A DNA stretch of 64,000 bases from Sphingomonas sp. PP-F2F-G114-C0414 (lineage in GTDB: Bacteria > Pseudomonadota > Alphaproteobacteria > Sphingomonadales > Sphingomonadaceae). The DNA is taken from contig NZ_RCWT01000009.1 of the NCBI RefSeq assembly GCF_003688595.1, forward strand, positions 682,001 to 746,000. The letters are read 5' to 3'. The notes below the pieces were generated by a model. It worked only from the letters and a program-made list of their open reading frames with translations, made no database searches and was not told the DNA's origin. Within the stretch, counting starts at the first letter, position 1, and every line of letters begins with the position of its first letter. A program made the translations under genes and the position numbers. Shown here piece after piece: positions 1-8,946 of this stretch.

Positions 1-69
1 TACATTCGTTTCACGCCTCCGTAGCCTCGTGTCCGACAAGCAGGAAAACTGCGATCGGAGAGGTGGCGA

Positions 70-1314
70 ATGGCCGTGACGAACGATGGATTTCAGGCCG
101 CGCCCGCCGTCGGTGGGATGCTGACCGGCCGCCTGAGCGTGATGATGTTCCTGCAGTTCTTCGTCTGGGGCGCCTGGACCGTCACGCTCGGCCTCGTCAT
201 GCAGACCGTCGGCATCGGCAACCTTATCGGCAACGCGTTTTCGGTCGGGCCGATTGCGTCGATCGTCGGGTCGTTCCTGCTCGGCATGGCGGCAGCGCGC
301 TATGTCAGCCCGCGGATGCTGATGGTCATCCTGCACCTGGTCGGCGGCATGCTGCTGTTCGTTCTGCCGTCGCTGGTCACGCCGGAAAATGGCGGCACCT
401 TCGTCTGGCTGCTGCTCTGCTACATGATCCTCTACATGCCGACGGTCGGCCTCGCGAACACGATCGCGCTGAAGAGCTTTGGCGAGCGGACCGACAACTT
501 CCCGTTCGTCCGGGCGTTCGGTACGCTCGGCTGGATCACCGCCGGGCTGATCATCGGATGGGCAGGGCTATCGGCGAGCCCGGAGATCTTCCGCGTCGCG
601 GCGGTCGTCTCGATCACGCTGGGGCTCTACAGCTTCACGCTGCCGAACGTCTCGTCGGATGCGCCGCGCGACGAGAGCGTGCTTCGCCAGGTGTTGTGCG
701 TCGAGGCGTTCGGGTTGCTCAAGCAGCGCTCGTTCCTGATCTTCATGACCTGCGCCACGCTGATCTCGATCCCGCTGGCGATGTATTACGCCTATGCCTC
801 GCCCTATGTCGGCGCGACCGGGATCAGCAACGTCGGCGGCACGCTCGCGATCGGGCAGATGTCCGAGCTGGTGTTCATGTTCTCGATGCCGTGGTTGTAC
901 CGCAGGTTCGGCGTGAAGCCGTTGCTGCTGGTCGGCATGGCCGCATGGGCGTTGCGCTACGCCTTGTTCGCGATCGGCGATGGCGGATCGTCGATCTGGG
1001 CGGTGTATCTCGGCGTCGCGTTGCACGGCGTATGCTATGATTTCTTCTTCGTCGCCGGCGCGATCTACACCGGCACGATCGCCACGCCCAAGGGTGTGAA
1101 CGCGCAGGCGCAGGGCATGCTGACGCTGTTCACCTACGGCGTCGGGATGCTGCTCGGGTCGCAGATCGGCGCGCTGCTGTACGCGCAGCTGCCCGCATCG
1201 CCGACCATCGCCGACTGGCAGCATATGTGGTGGTATCCCGCGATCGCCGCGGCGGTGATCGCGCTGCTGTTCCAGTTCACGTTCCGCGACGACACCAGAA
1301 AGAGTGCAGCATGA
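70..1314 (+). CDS. MFS permease, nucleoside:H+ symporter-like
   Basis: A 414-residue polytopic inner-membrane protein with about twelve hydrophobic segments and no signal peptide. The N-terminal part (LQFFVWGAWTVTLG, near residue 30) and overall length fit the NupG/XapB-type nucleoside transporter family of the major facilitator superfamily. Relatives in sphingomonads often sit beside sugar isomerases and oxidoreductases and probably import a sugar or glycoside rather than a nucleoside; the substrate here is inferred from context only. A GGAG ribosome binding site lies about 10 bases before the ATG. The stop codon overlaps the next start (ATGA), so it is translationally coupled to the catabolic operon that follows and is its likely uptake component. 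Confidence 0.85.
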   Translation: MAVTNDGFQAAPAVGGMLTGRLSVMMFLQFFVWGAWTVTLGLVMQTVGIGNLIGNAFSVGPIASIVGSFLLGMAAARYVSPRMLMVILHLVGGMLLFVLPSLVTPENGGTFVWLLLCYMILYMPTVGLANTIALKSFGERTDNFPFVRAFGTLGWITAGLIIGWAGLSASPEIFRVAAVVSITLGLYSFTLPNVSSDAPRDESVLRQVLCVEAFGLLKQRSFLIFMTCATLISIPLAMYYAYASPYVGATGISNVGGTLAIGQMSELVFMFSMPWLYRRFGVKPLLLVGMAAWALRYALFAIGDGGSSIWAVYLGVALHGVCYDFFFVAGAIYTGTIATPKGVNAQAQGMLTLFTYGVGMLLGSQIGALLYAQLPASPTIADWQHMWWYPAIAAAVIALLFQFTFRDDTRKSAA

Positions 1315-2375
1315 CCGGTATGAAGGGCCCCGGGATATTCCTCGCCCAGTTTCTTGGCGACGAAGCGCCGTTCGACACGCTCGACGGTCTGGCGGAATGG
1401 GCGGCGGGGCTCGGCTATGTCGGCGTCCAGATCCCCTGCAACGCGCAACTGATCGACCTGAAGCTCGCCGCCGAGAGCAAGACCTATTGCGACGATCTTC
1501 GCGGTGGTTTGGCAAAGCACGGCATCGAAGTGACCGAGCTATCGACGCATCTGCAAGGCCAGCTGGTCGCGGTGCATCCGGCGTACGACACGCTGTTCGA
1601 CGGCTTTGCGCCCCCCGAAGTCCACGGCAAACCCGCCGAGCGCCAGCTGTGGGCGGTCGAGCAGGTGAAACTGGCGGCGAAGGCGAGCGCCAATCTCGGG
1701 CTGACCGCACATGCGACCTTCTCCGGCGCACTGGCGTGGCCGTACGTTTACCCGTGGCCGCAACGTCCCGCTGGACTGATCGAGGAAGCGTTTGCCGAAC
1801 TCGCCCGCCGTTGGGTCCCGATCCTCGACGTGTTCGAGGACGCCAGCGTCGATTGCGCGTTCGAAGTGCATCCCGGCGAAGACGTCCACGATGGCGCAAC
1901 CTGGGAACGCTTCCTCGCCGCGGTCGACAACCACCCGCGCGCGCGCCTGCTGTTCGATCCGTCGCATTTCGTGCTGCAGCAGCTCGACTATCTCGACTTC
2001 ATCGACCGCTATCACGACCGGATCTCGTGCTTCCACGTCAAGGATGCCGAGTTCAACCCGAACGGGCGTACCGGCGTCTACGGCGGCTACGAGAACTGGG
2101 TCGACCGCGCCGGCCGATTCCGCTCGCTCGGTGACGGGCAGGTCGATTTCTCGTCCATCTTCAGCAAGATGGCGCAATATGGCTATGACGGCTGGGCGGT
2201 TCTCGAATGGGAGTGCGCGCTGAAACGCTCCGATGACGGCGCCCGCGAAGGCGCGCCGTTCATCCGCGACCACATCATCCGCAAGACCGAGCGATCGTTC
2301 GACGATTTCGCCGCCAGCGGGGTCGATCGCACCGCCATCCGCACGCTGCTCGGACTGTCGGAGGAGCGGCCGTGA
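1311..2375 (+). CDS. Sugar phosphate isomerase/epimerase-like TIM-barrel protein
   Basis: A cytoplasmic 354-residue protein of the xylose isomerase-like TIM-barrel superfamily (AP endonuclease 2 fold). Visible metal-ligand type motifs include FEVHPGED in the middle, DPSHF, and CFHVKDAEF toward the C-terminus, all typical of these metal-dependent isomerases/epimerases. It starts at the ATG that overlaps the stop of the permease, and its own stop overlaps the next GTG start. In the context of a 3-keto-sugar pathway it may isomerise or epimerise a keto-sugar intermediate, but the substrate cannot be read from sequence. It is the first of three TIM-barrel paralogues in this operon and the only one without a Tat signal among them. 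Confidence 0.85.
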   Translation: MTGMKGPGIFLAQFLGDEAPFDTLDGLAEWAAGLGYVGVQIPCNAQLIDLKLAAESKTYCDDLRGGLAKHGIEVTELSTHLQGQLVAVHPAYDTLFDGFAPPEVHGKPAERQLWAVEQVKLAAKASANLGLTAHATFSGALAWPYVYPWPQRPAGLIEEAFAELARRWVPILDVFEDASVDCAFEVHPGEDVHDGATWERFLAAVDNHPRARLLFDPSHFVLQQLDYLDFIDRYHDRISCFHVKDAEFNPNGRTGVYGGYENWVDRAGRFRSLGDGQVDFSSIFSKMAQYGYDGWAVLEWECALKRSDDGAREGAPFIRDHIIRKTERSFDDFAASGVDRTAIRTLLGLSEERP

Positions 2376-3514
2376 CCCGGCTTCGTCTCGGCATGGCTGG
2401 CGGTGGGGAGGGCGCGTTTATCGGCGCGGTCCACCGGATGGCGGCGGCGCTGGACGGCGACTGGGCGCTGGTGGCGGGCGCGTTCAGCACCGATGGCGGA
2501 CGCAACATGCGCACCGGCGAACTGCTCGGACTGGATGCGCAACGCGTCTATCCGTCGCTCGACGAACTGATCGCTCACGAACGCACGCTGCCAGAGGACC
2601 AGCGCATCGAAGCGCTCGCGATCGTCACGCCGAACCACCTGCACGCGCCGATGGCGATCGCGGCACTGGACGCCGGCTTTCACGTGTTCTGCGAAAAGCC
2701 GATGGCGATGAGCGTCGTCGAGGCCGAAGCGATCGCTGCGGCTGCCAAGGCGAGCGGGCGCCAGTTCGCGCTGGCGTTCACGTATAGCGGCTACCCGATG
2801 ATCGAAGAGGCACGCGCACGGGTCGATCGCGGCGATTTCGGCGCGATCCGATTGGTGCAGGTCGAATATCTGCAAGGCTGGTTGAGCCAACCGATCGACA
2901 CCGATGGCAACAAGCAAGCCGAATGGCGGACCGATCCCGCCCGCGCCGGGCTTGGCGGCTGCCTCGGCGACATCGGCACGCACGCATTCCAGCTTGCCGA
3001 GCATGTCTCGGGCCTCTCGGTGGAGTCGGTCTCGGCGGACCTCACCACGCATGTCGAAGGCCGACGGCTCGACGACGACGTCAGCGCGCTGCTGCGGTTC
3101 GAGGGCGGCGCGCGCGGCGTGCTCAAGGCGAGCCAGGTCGCGGCGGGCGAGGAGAACGGGCTGCGACTGCGCATCCACGGCGAACGCGGCGGGCTCGACT
3201 GGTCACAGATGGAGCCGAACACGCTGACATTGCGCTGGCTCGACCGCCCGGCCGAGATCGTGCGGACCGGTGGCCCCGGCATGCTCGACGCGACCGCCCC
3301 GCTGGTGCGTACACCTGCCGGTCATCCCGAGGGGTATATCGAAGCATTCGCCAACCTTTACCGCGCGTTCGCCTCGGCGATCCGTGGCGGAGGCGATCGC
3401 TGGTTTCCGGGCGTGACCGATGGCCTGCGCACGATGCGCTTCATCGAGGCGGTGATCGCCAACGCCGCGTCGGACCAGAAATGGACTTCAGTGAATCCGG
3501 GAGAGAATGAATGA
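2372..3514 (+). CDS. Gfo/Idh/MocA family NAD(P)-dependent oxidoreductase
   Basis: A 380-residue oxidoreductase with an N-terminal Rossmann nucleotide-binding domain (GMAGGGEGAFIGAVHR at about residues 8-23), the family hallmark FCEKPMA near residue 110, and a C-terminal alpha/beta substrate domain containing GGCLGDIGTHAFQLAE. Family members oxidise or reduce hydroxyl/keto groups of sugars and inositols. The start is GTG, chosen because it overlaps the preceding stop (GTGA) and the Rossmann motif follows at the usual distance. The stop overlaps the cytochrome c start. A cytosolic step of keto-sugar catabolism is the natural inference; the exact substrate is unknown. Confidence 0.88.
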   Translation: MTRLRLGMAGGGEGAFIGAVHRMAAALDGDWALVAGAFSTDGGRNMRTGELLGLDAQRVYPSLDELIAHERTLPEDQRIEALAIVTPNHLHAPMAIAALDAGFHVFCEKPMAMSVVEAEAIAAAAKASGRQFALAFTYSGYPMIEEARARVDRGDFGAIRLVQVEYLQGWLSQPIDTDGNKQAEWRTDPARAGLGGCLGDIGTHAFQLAEHVSGLSVESVSADLTTHVEGRRLDDDVSALLRFEGGARGVLKASQVAAGEENGLRLRIHGERGGLDWSQMEPNTLTLRWLDRPAEIVRTGGPGMLDATAPLVRTPAGHPEGYIEAFANLYRAFASAIRGGGDRWFPGVTDGLRTMRFIEAVIANAASDQKWTSVNPGENE

Positions 3515-3897
3515 AGCTGCTCATGGCCCTGGTCGCGGGAAGCATCGCCGCGGTCGCGACGGTCACGATATCCGTGCCGACAATCGCGCAATCGACCGCA
3601 GCCTCGCCGCCAGCGTTCGCCGCCTGCCGCGCCTGCCATACCGTGGTGAAGGGCGGCCGCAACGGCATCGGGCCGAACCTGTACGGTGTGGTCGGGCGTG
3701 CCGCCGCGGCGACGCCCGGCTTCAACTACTCCCCCGCGATGAAGGCGTCGAAGCTGCGCTGGGACGAGCAGACGCTGAACGAGTATCTCGCCGCCCCGTC
3801 GAAGAAGGTGCCGGCTACGCGGATGCCGATCGCGACGCCGGATGCGGCCAAGCGCGCGGCGATCATCGCGTATCTCAAGGCGGAGGGCGCGAAGTGA
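3511..3897 (+). CDS. Secreted small class I cytochrome c
   Basis: A 128-residue protein with an N-terminal Sec signal peptide (about residues 1-27, ending TIAQ), one haem-binding motif CRACH at residues 39-43, and a downstream TRMPI that supplies the likely axial methionine. GPNLYGVVGR and FNYSPAMKAS are typical of small cytochrome c of the c2/c552 type. It acts in the periplasm as an electron carrier. Lying in an operon with a GMC dehydrogenase and a gluconate 2-dehydrogenase subunit 3-like protein, it is the likely electron acceptor of that dehydrogenase, as in three-component glucoside 3-dehydrogenases. Its ATG overlaps the upstream stop. Confidence 0.9.
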   Translation: MKLLMALVAGSIAAVATVTISVPTIAQSTAASPPAFAACRACHTVVKGGRNGIGPNLYGVVGRAAAATPGFNYSPAMKASKLRWDEQTLNEYLAAPSKKVPATRMPIATPDAAKRAAIIAYLKAEGAK

Positions 3898-3910
3898 TCG
3901 CGCCGCGCGC

Positions 3911-4822
3911 ATGACGCTCTCGCGCCGTACCTTGCTCGCCGCCGGTGCCGCCGCCTCGCTGATCCCCGCCGGGATCGCCGCCCAGCGTCGTAGCACGAAC
4001 GCCGCGCGCTTCTCGCTCGGCTATGCGCCGCACGAGGGCAGCTTCGCGAGCCGCGGCGGAAGGATCGAGCAGATCGCCTACGCCGCCGATCAGGGCTTCA
4101 CCGCCTGGGAGGACAACGAGGCGGCGACGCGCTCGGTTGCCGAGCAGGAACAGATGGCCAAGGCGCTTGCGCAGCGCGGCATGACGATGGGCGTGTTCGT
4201 CGCCAGCATGCCCAAATGGGCGAAGTCGCGGCCGCTCCTCGGTGCCAATGACGGCGCTGAGCGCGAGGCTTTTCTCGCCGACATCCGCGCCTCGCTCGAT
4301 GTCGCCAAGCGACTGAACGCGACGCGGATGACCGTCGTCACCGGGTTCATGGACCCGAAGGTCCCCGTGGATATCCAAACCGCCCGCGTCATCGACGTGA
4401 TGCGCCGCGCGGGCGATATCGTCGCGCCGTCGCGCGTGGCGATGGTGATGGAGCCCCTCAACACGCGGACCAACCATCCCGGCGTCTATATGCAGACGAT
4501 TGCGCAGGGCTATGCGGTCGCGCGCGGTGCCAACAGCCCGGCGGTGAAGATCCTCGCCGACCTGTATCACGAGCAGATCCAGTCGGGGAACCTGATCCCG
4601 ACGTTGGCGACCTGCTGGAGCGAGATCGGCTATATCCAGTTCGGTGACAATCCAGGCCGCAACGAGCCGTCGACCGGCGAGATCAACTTCGCCTCGGTCG
4701 TGAAATGGCTGAAGGCGCAACGCTATACCGGCGTGATCGGCATGGAACACGGCAATTCGATCGCAGGCCGCGCAGGCGAGGATCGCCTGATCGCCGCCTA
4801 TCGCGAGATCGACGCAGCATGA
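3911..4822 (+). CDS. Tat-exported TIM-barrel isomerase, hydroxypyruvate isomerase-like
   Basis: A 303-residue TIM-barrel protein of the xylose isomerase-like superfamily, closest in character to hydroxypyruvate isomerase-type members (MEPLNTRTNHPGVYMQT and DLYHEQIQSGNL segments, and a late GMEHGNS). The start ATG is chosen so that the protein opens with a twin-arginine signal (SRRTLLAAGAAASLIPAG), which sends it to the periplasm folded. A longer reading frame exists upstream but overlaps the cytochrome gene and would bury the signal. It lies 13 bases after the cytochrome stop and overlaps the DUF1080 gene (ATGA). The likely role is handling a keto-sugar released in the periplasm; the substrate is inferred. 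Confidence 0.85.
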   Translation: MTLSRRTLLAAGAAASLIPAGIAAQRRSTNAARFSLGYAPHEGSFASRGGRIEQIAYAADQGFTAWEDNEAATRSVAEQEQMAKALAQRGMTMGVFVASMPKWAKSRPLLGANDGAEREAFLADIRASLDVAKRLNATRMTVVTGFMDPKVPVDIQTARVIDVMRRAGDIVAPSRVAMVMEPLNTRTNHPGVYMQTIAQGYAVARGANSPAVKILADLYHEQIQSGNLIPTLATCWSEIGYIQFGDNPGRNEPSTGEINFASVVKWLKAQRYTGVIGMEHGNSIAGRAGEDRLIAAYREIDAA

Positions 4823-5652
4823 AGGGGATGGGGATGAAGACGGTGGTGATGGCAAGTGTCATTGTGGTGCTGGCGGGTCCGGTCGCGGCGCAGGAGAAGC
4901 CTGGCTTCAACGACACCCCGATGCTGCCCGGCGGCCAGTGGCGGGTCCACGACGCCGACCGGCCCGCGCCAACCGTCGTCGCGCCAGCCGCTACCCCCGG
5001 CGGTGCGCCCGCCGACGCGGTCGTGCTGTTCGACGGCCGATCGACCGACGCGTGGAAGCCCGATCGCACCGCGTGGTCGATCGTCAACGGCGTCCTCACT
5101 ATCCCCTCGCGCGCGAAAAGCGGCGGCGAGAACAACCTCGTCTCGAAGCAGAGCTTTGGCGACGTGCAGATGCACCTCGAATTCCGCTCGCCCAACCCGC
5201 CGACGAAAAGCTCGCAGGATCGCGGCAACAGCGGCATCTGGTTCATGCAGCGCTACGAATTGCAGATCCTCGATGGCTCGCAGAACCCGACCTATGCCGA
5301 TGGCACCGTCGGCGCGGTCTATGGCTGGAAGCCGCCACTGGTGAACGCCGCGCGGCGTCCCGGCGAATGGCAGACCTACGACATCGTGTTCGAGCGGCCG
5401 CGCTTTGCCGCTGACGGCAGCCTGCTCCGTCCGGCCTATGTCACTGCGCTGCTTAACGGCGTGCTCGTCCAGAACCATCAGGCGATGCTCGGCACCACGA
5501 TTTGGCGCAAGGTCGCCAGTTACACCGCGCACGCCGATGCCGCACCAATCCAGCTCCAGGATCACGATTCACCGGTGTCGTTCCGCAACATCTGGGTCCG
5601 TCCGCTGACCGAAGCGGCGATCGCGCAGGATCTGAAGAGGGACGGTAAATGA
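4819..5652 (+). CDS. DUF1080 / 3-keto-disaccharide hydrolase-like secreted protein
   Basis: A 277-residue exported protein with an N-terminal Sec signal (MKTVVMASVIVVLAGPVAAQ following a short MKGMG leader; a second in-frame ATG at 4834 is an alternative start). The body is a concanavalin-like beta-sandwich of the DUF1080 family, with VLFDGRSTDAWKPD near residue 75, the conserved HLEFRSP region, GNSGIWFMQRYELQILD and a C-terminal PVSFRNIWVRPL. DUF1080 members include enzymes that cleave 3-keto-glycosides. Together with the GMC dehydrogenase and its small subunit this strongly suggests oxidation of a glycoside at C3 followed by cleavage of the 3-keto product. It overlaps the flanking genes by 4 bases on each side. 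Confidence 0.87.
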   Translation: MKGMGMKTVVMASVIVVLAGPVAAQEKPGFNDTPMLPGGQWRVHDADRPAPTVVAPAATPGGAPADAVVLFDGRSTDAWKPDRTAWSIVNGVLTIPSRAKSGGENNLVSKQSFGDVQMHLEFRSPNPPTKSSQDRGNSGIWFMQRYELQILDGSQNPTYADGTVGAVYGWKPPLVNAARRPGEWQTYDIVFERPRFAADGSLLRPAYVTALLNGVLVQNHQAMLGTTIWRKVASYTAHADAAPIQLQDHDSPVSFRNIWVRPLTEAAIAQDLKRDGK

Positions 5653-6230
5653 TCGATCGCAGAACAGCACTCGCCGGCGTCGTCGCCATGTTCGGCAGCG
5701 CCTTGTACGCACCCATCGCGCGCGCCGCAGGGGTCGGCCAGGCCCCCGGCGCGGCGGCGGGGATCCCCGTCATCAGCGAGGGGCCGCCCAGCGTCGCGGT
5801 CTTCACGGCCTCCCAGCGCGCGCTGATGACCGCGCTCAGCGAGCGCGTCCTGCCGACCACCGACACGCCGGGCGCGATCGCCGCGGGTGTCCCGGCCTAT
5901 ATCGAGAAGCTGCTCGCCGACTGGGCCGCGCCGGCCGACCGCGTGCCGATCCTCGCCGGGCTCGACGCGATCGAGGCGCGCAGCCTGAAGGATTATAAGG
6001 TTGCCGGCGCCAAAGCGACCGCGGCGCAGCAGGATGCGCTGCTCACGCTGGCGATGAACGACCAGATCCCATCCGGCGGCGTCTTCTTCGAAGCGTTCCG
6101 ACAGCTCGTCGTCACCGGTTACTATACGTCGGAAATCGGCATGACGCAGGAGCGCGAATATCTGCCGGTGCCGGGCGAGTATAACGGCGCATTCCCCTAT
6201 TCTCAGGTCAACAAGGTGTATTCCGCATGA
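5649..6230 (+). CDS. Gluconate 2-dehydrogenase subunit 3 family protein (small dehydrogenase subunit)
   Basis: A 193-residue protein with a twin-arginine signal at the N-terminus (DRRTALAGVVAMFGSAL). The remainder matches the small, helical gluconate 2-dehydrogenase subunit 3 family: LMTALSERVLPTTDTPGA, then a C-terminal YYTSEIGMTQEREY segment. In known complexes this hitchhiker subunit carries the Tat signal that exports the cofactor-loaded GMC catalytic subunit, which lacks its own. The catalytic partner is the GMC oxidoreductase two genes downstream. It overlaps both neighbours by 4 bases, so the operon is tightly coupled. Confidence 0.9.
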   Translation: MIDRRTALAGVVAMFGSALYAPIARAAGVGQAPGAAAGIPVISEGPPSVAVFTASQRALMTALSERVLPTTDTPGAIAAGVPAYIEKLLADWAAPADRVPILAGLDAIEARSLKDYKVAGAKATAAQQDALLTLAMNDQIPSGGVFFEAFRQLVVTGYYTSEIGMTQEREYLPVPGEYNGAFPYSQVNKVYSA

Positions 6231-7060
6231 TCCTCAGCCGTAGAAACCTGCTTGCCGGCTCCGGCGCGGTCGCAGCGCTCGCGTTCGTGCCGACCGCTTC
6301 CGCGGCACAGTTGAAGGCGATCGGCCTGCAACTCTACACGATCCGCGACATCTTCTCGAAGGACCCCGTCGGTACACTCGGCAAGGTCGCGAAGATCGGC
6401 TACCGCGAGGTCGAGTTCGGCGGCGGCGGCTTCGAGGGCATGGACCATGCGATGCTGCGCCGGACGATGGACAAGCTCGGCCTGACCTCGCCGTCGGTGC
6501 ATATCGGCTACGACGCGCTGCTCCAGCGGTTCGACCAATCCGTGACGATGGCCAAGACGCTCGGCGCCACCACCGTCGTGCTGCCGTACATGACCGACGA
6601 GCATCGCAACGAGGCGGGCTGGACCGCGGCGCTGCCGAACTTCAACCGGTTCGCAACCGACCTGAAGAAGGCCGGGCTGGGTTTCGCCTATCACAACCAC
6701 GATTTCGAGTTCACCACCAAGCCGGGTGGCGTCAGCCTGTACGAGCGGCTGCTCAAGGAAACCGACCCCACGCTCGTGAAGCTCGAACTCGATCTCTACT
6801 GGGCGCTGCATGCCGGCGAAAACCTGACGACGCTGATCGAGCGACTGTCGACGCGCCTCTACGCGTATCACGTCAAGGACATGCGCCCCGATCGGAGCAT
6901 GACCGCGGTCGGGCAGGGCACGATCGATTTCGCCGCGCTGTTCAAGCTGAAGGGCAGCGCCGGCGTCCGGCATTTCTACGTCGAGAACGACGAGGCCCCC
7001 GCGCCCTATCTGCCCGACATCACCACGAGTTTCCGGACGTTGCGCGCGCTTCGTTTCTGA
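6227..7060 (+). CDS. Tat-exported sugar phosphate isomerase/epimerase-like TIM-barrel protein
   Basis: A 277-residue TIM-barrel protein, the third of this superfamily in the operon. It starts with a twin-arginine signal (SRRNLLAGSGAVAALAFV) and the mature part begins IGLQLYTIRD, typical of this family. Putative metal-site motifs are EVEFGGG, YHNHDFEF, LELDLYWALHAG and YHVKDMRPD. Periplasmic members close to GMC dehydrogenases have been linked to steps after formation of 3-keto-sugars (hydration, dehydration or isomerisation), but which step this one performs is not readable. Its ATG overlaps the stop of the small dehydrogenase subunit. Confidence 0.86.
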   Translation: MILSRRNLLAGSGAVAALAFVPTASAAQLKAIGLQLYTIRDIFSKDPVGTLGKVAKIGYREVEFGGGGFEGMDHAMLRRTMDKLGLTSPSVHIGYDALLQRFDQSVTMAKTLGATTVVLPYMTDEHRNEAGWTAALPNFNRFATDLKKAGLGFAYHNHDFEFTTKPGGVSLYERLLKETDPTLVKLELDLYWALHAGENLTTLIERLSTRLYAYHVKDMRPDRSMTAVGQGTIDFAALFKLKGSAGVRHFYVENDEAPAPYLPDITTSFRTLRALRF

Positions 7061-7127
7061 CCGACCGCGCTTCTGACCGGCGGCGTTTCTAATTGGGTGC
7101 GTTTCTAAGTAGTAGGAGAGGAAGATC

Positions 7128-8807
7128 ATGGCCGAGACCAACAGGTTCGACGCGATCGTCATAGGATCTGGTGTCAGCGGCGGTTTCGCTGCCAAGGAAC
7201 TGACGGAAAAGGGCCTGCGCGTCCTGATGCTCGACCGCGGCAAGATGGTCGAGCATGGCGAGGGCTACACCTACGACGGCAAGCCCGCCTACGAGGTGCC
7301 CGCGCGCAACATCATGCCCAAGGCGTTGCTCGACAGCGATTACTTCATCGGCAAGCACGGCTATGTCCAGCCCAGCAACCGCGAGTTCCACAATGACGAC
7401 CGGCTGAACCCTTATGCTTATGACGAAGGCAGCAAGTTCTACTGGATCCGGCCGGGCGCGGTCGGCGGCAAGTCGCTGATCTGGGGCCGCTGGTGCTTCC
7501 GCTGGGCGCCTGAGGATTTCGAGGCGAACAAGCGCGACGGCATCGATGGCGACTGGCCGATCCGCTATGACGACGTCGCGCCGTGGTACAGCTATGTCGA
7601 GAAATACATCGGCGTCTCGGGTTCGCGCGAGAACCTCGCCTATCTCCCCGACAGCGAATTTCAGCCGCCGATGCCGATGAACGTCGCCGAGAAATGGCTG
7701 AAGCAAGGTCTCGAAACCAAATTCCCGGGCCGGAAGCTGATCAACACGCGGCTGTCCAACATGACCGAGGACAAGCCCGACCAGAACCGCACCAAGTGCC
7801 AGTTCCGCAACCAGTGCGGCAATGGCTGTTCGTTCGGCGCCTACTTCTCGACCCAGGCAGTGACGTTGCCGGCCGCACGCGCGACCGGACGGTTGACGCT
7901 CAAATCGGACTCGGTCGTCACCAACCTTGTCTACGACGCGGCGCGGAAAAAGGTTACCGGCGTCCGCTACATCGATGCGAAGACCGGCCAGGCGGAGACG
8001 GTCAACGCCGATCTCGTCTTCCTGTGCGCCTCGGCGATCGCATCCACGCAGATCATGCTGAACTCGCGCGCGCCGGGCAGCAACCGCAGCTATTTCGACG
8101 AGAGCGGCACGCTCGGGCGCTATGTGATGGACCACATCTTCCGCGTCGGGATCGAGGGCGACATCCCCGGCATGGAGGAGTTCATCGAATTCGGTCGCCG
8201 CCCGGGCGGCGTCTACATCCCGCGCTTCCGCAACATCGGCGGCGACGAGGGCGTCGGCTTCAAGCGTGGCTATGGCTATCAGGGCAGCGCCTATCGCAAC
8301 CCCGCCGCCCCTGTCGGCTTCGGCGCCTCGATGAAGCAGGGCATGCGCAAATACGCGCCGTGGCGGTTCGGCATGGGCGCGTTCGGCGAATGCCTGCCCT
8401 ATGCGGACAACCGCGTGTCGCTGCATCAGTCGAAGGTCGACCGGTACGGCGTCCCCCTGATGCGCTTCGACGTCCGCTTCCGCGAGAACGAACTGAAGAT
8501 GATGACCGACGCACGGACGCAGGGCGAGGCGATGCTGAAGGCGGCGGGCCTGACCAACGTCAAGAGTTCGGAAAGCGAGCACGTCCCCGGCGACGCGATC
8601 CACGAGATGGGTGGCGCCCGCATGGGTCGAGACCCGCGCACCTCGGTGCTCAACGAATGGAGCCAGGCACACGCCGCGTCAAACCTCTATGTGACCGACG
8701 GGGCACAGATGGCCTCGATCGCCTGTGTGAACCCGTCGCTGACGTTCATGGCGCTGACCGCCCGCGCTGCGGATCATGCGGTTCGCCAGAAAAAATTGAA
8801 CGCCTAG
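7128..8807 (+). CDS. GMC family FAD-dependent sugar dehydrogenase, catalytic subunit
   Basis: A 559-residue oxidoreductase with the FAD-binding GSGVSGG at residues 13-19, WIRPGAVGGKSLIWG near residue 107, and the C-terminal active-site region (IHEMGGARMG and CVNPSLT). Three cysteines at about 224, 230 and 234 (Cx5C then x3C) match the arrangement known to hold an iron-sulfur cluster in bacterial FAD-dependent glucose and gluconate dehydrogenases. It has no signal peptide, in keeping with export by the Tat-carrying small subunit upstream. A good GGAGAGGAAG ribosome binding site precedes the ATG after a 67-base gap. Most likely a glucoside 3-dehydrogenase; gluconate 2-dehydrogenase activity is the alternative. 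Confidence 0.9.
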   Translation: MAETNRFDAIVIGSGVSGGFAAKELTEKGLRVLMLDRGKMVEHGEGYTYDGKPAYEVPARNIMPKALLDSDYFIGKHGYVQPSNREFHNDDRLNPYAYDEGSKFYWIRPGAVGGKSLIWGRWCFRWAPEDFEANKRDGIDGDWPIRYDDVAPWYSYVEKYIGVSGSRENLAYLPDSEFQPPMPMNVAEKWLKQGLETKFPGRKLINTRLSNMTEDKPDQNRTKCQFRNQCGNGCSFGAYFSTQAVTLPAARATGRLTLKSDSVVTNLVYDAARKKVTGVRYIDAKTGQAETVNADLVFLCASAIASTQIMLNSRAPGSNRSYFDESGTLGRYVMDHIFRVGIEGDIPGMEEFIEFGRRPGGVYIPRFRNIGGDEGVGFKRGYGYQGSAYRNPAAPVGFGASMKQGMRKYAPWRFGMGAFGECLPYADNRVSLHQSKVDRYGVPLMRFDVRFRENELKMMTDARTQGEAMLKAAGLTNVKSSESEHVPGDAIHEMGGARMGRDPRTSVLNEWSQAHAASNLYVTDGAQMASIACVNPSLTFMALTARAADHAVRQKKLNA

Positions 8808-8946
8808 CGATGGTGGGTTACGCAGCTGACCGGAAAATAGGCGGACCGGCATGCGTTATGCTGCGGAAGTCTTGACCCGCTAATTATATACTTTGGGATG
8901 TTGAACGATGGCGCATATTCCAGCGCTACGTGTTCTCAAGAACAGC

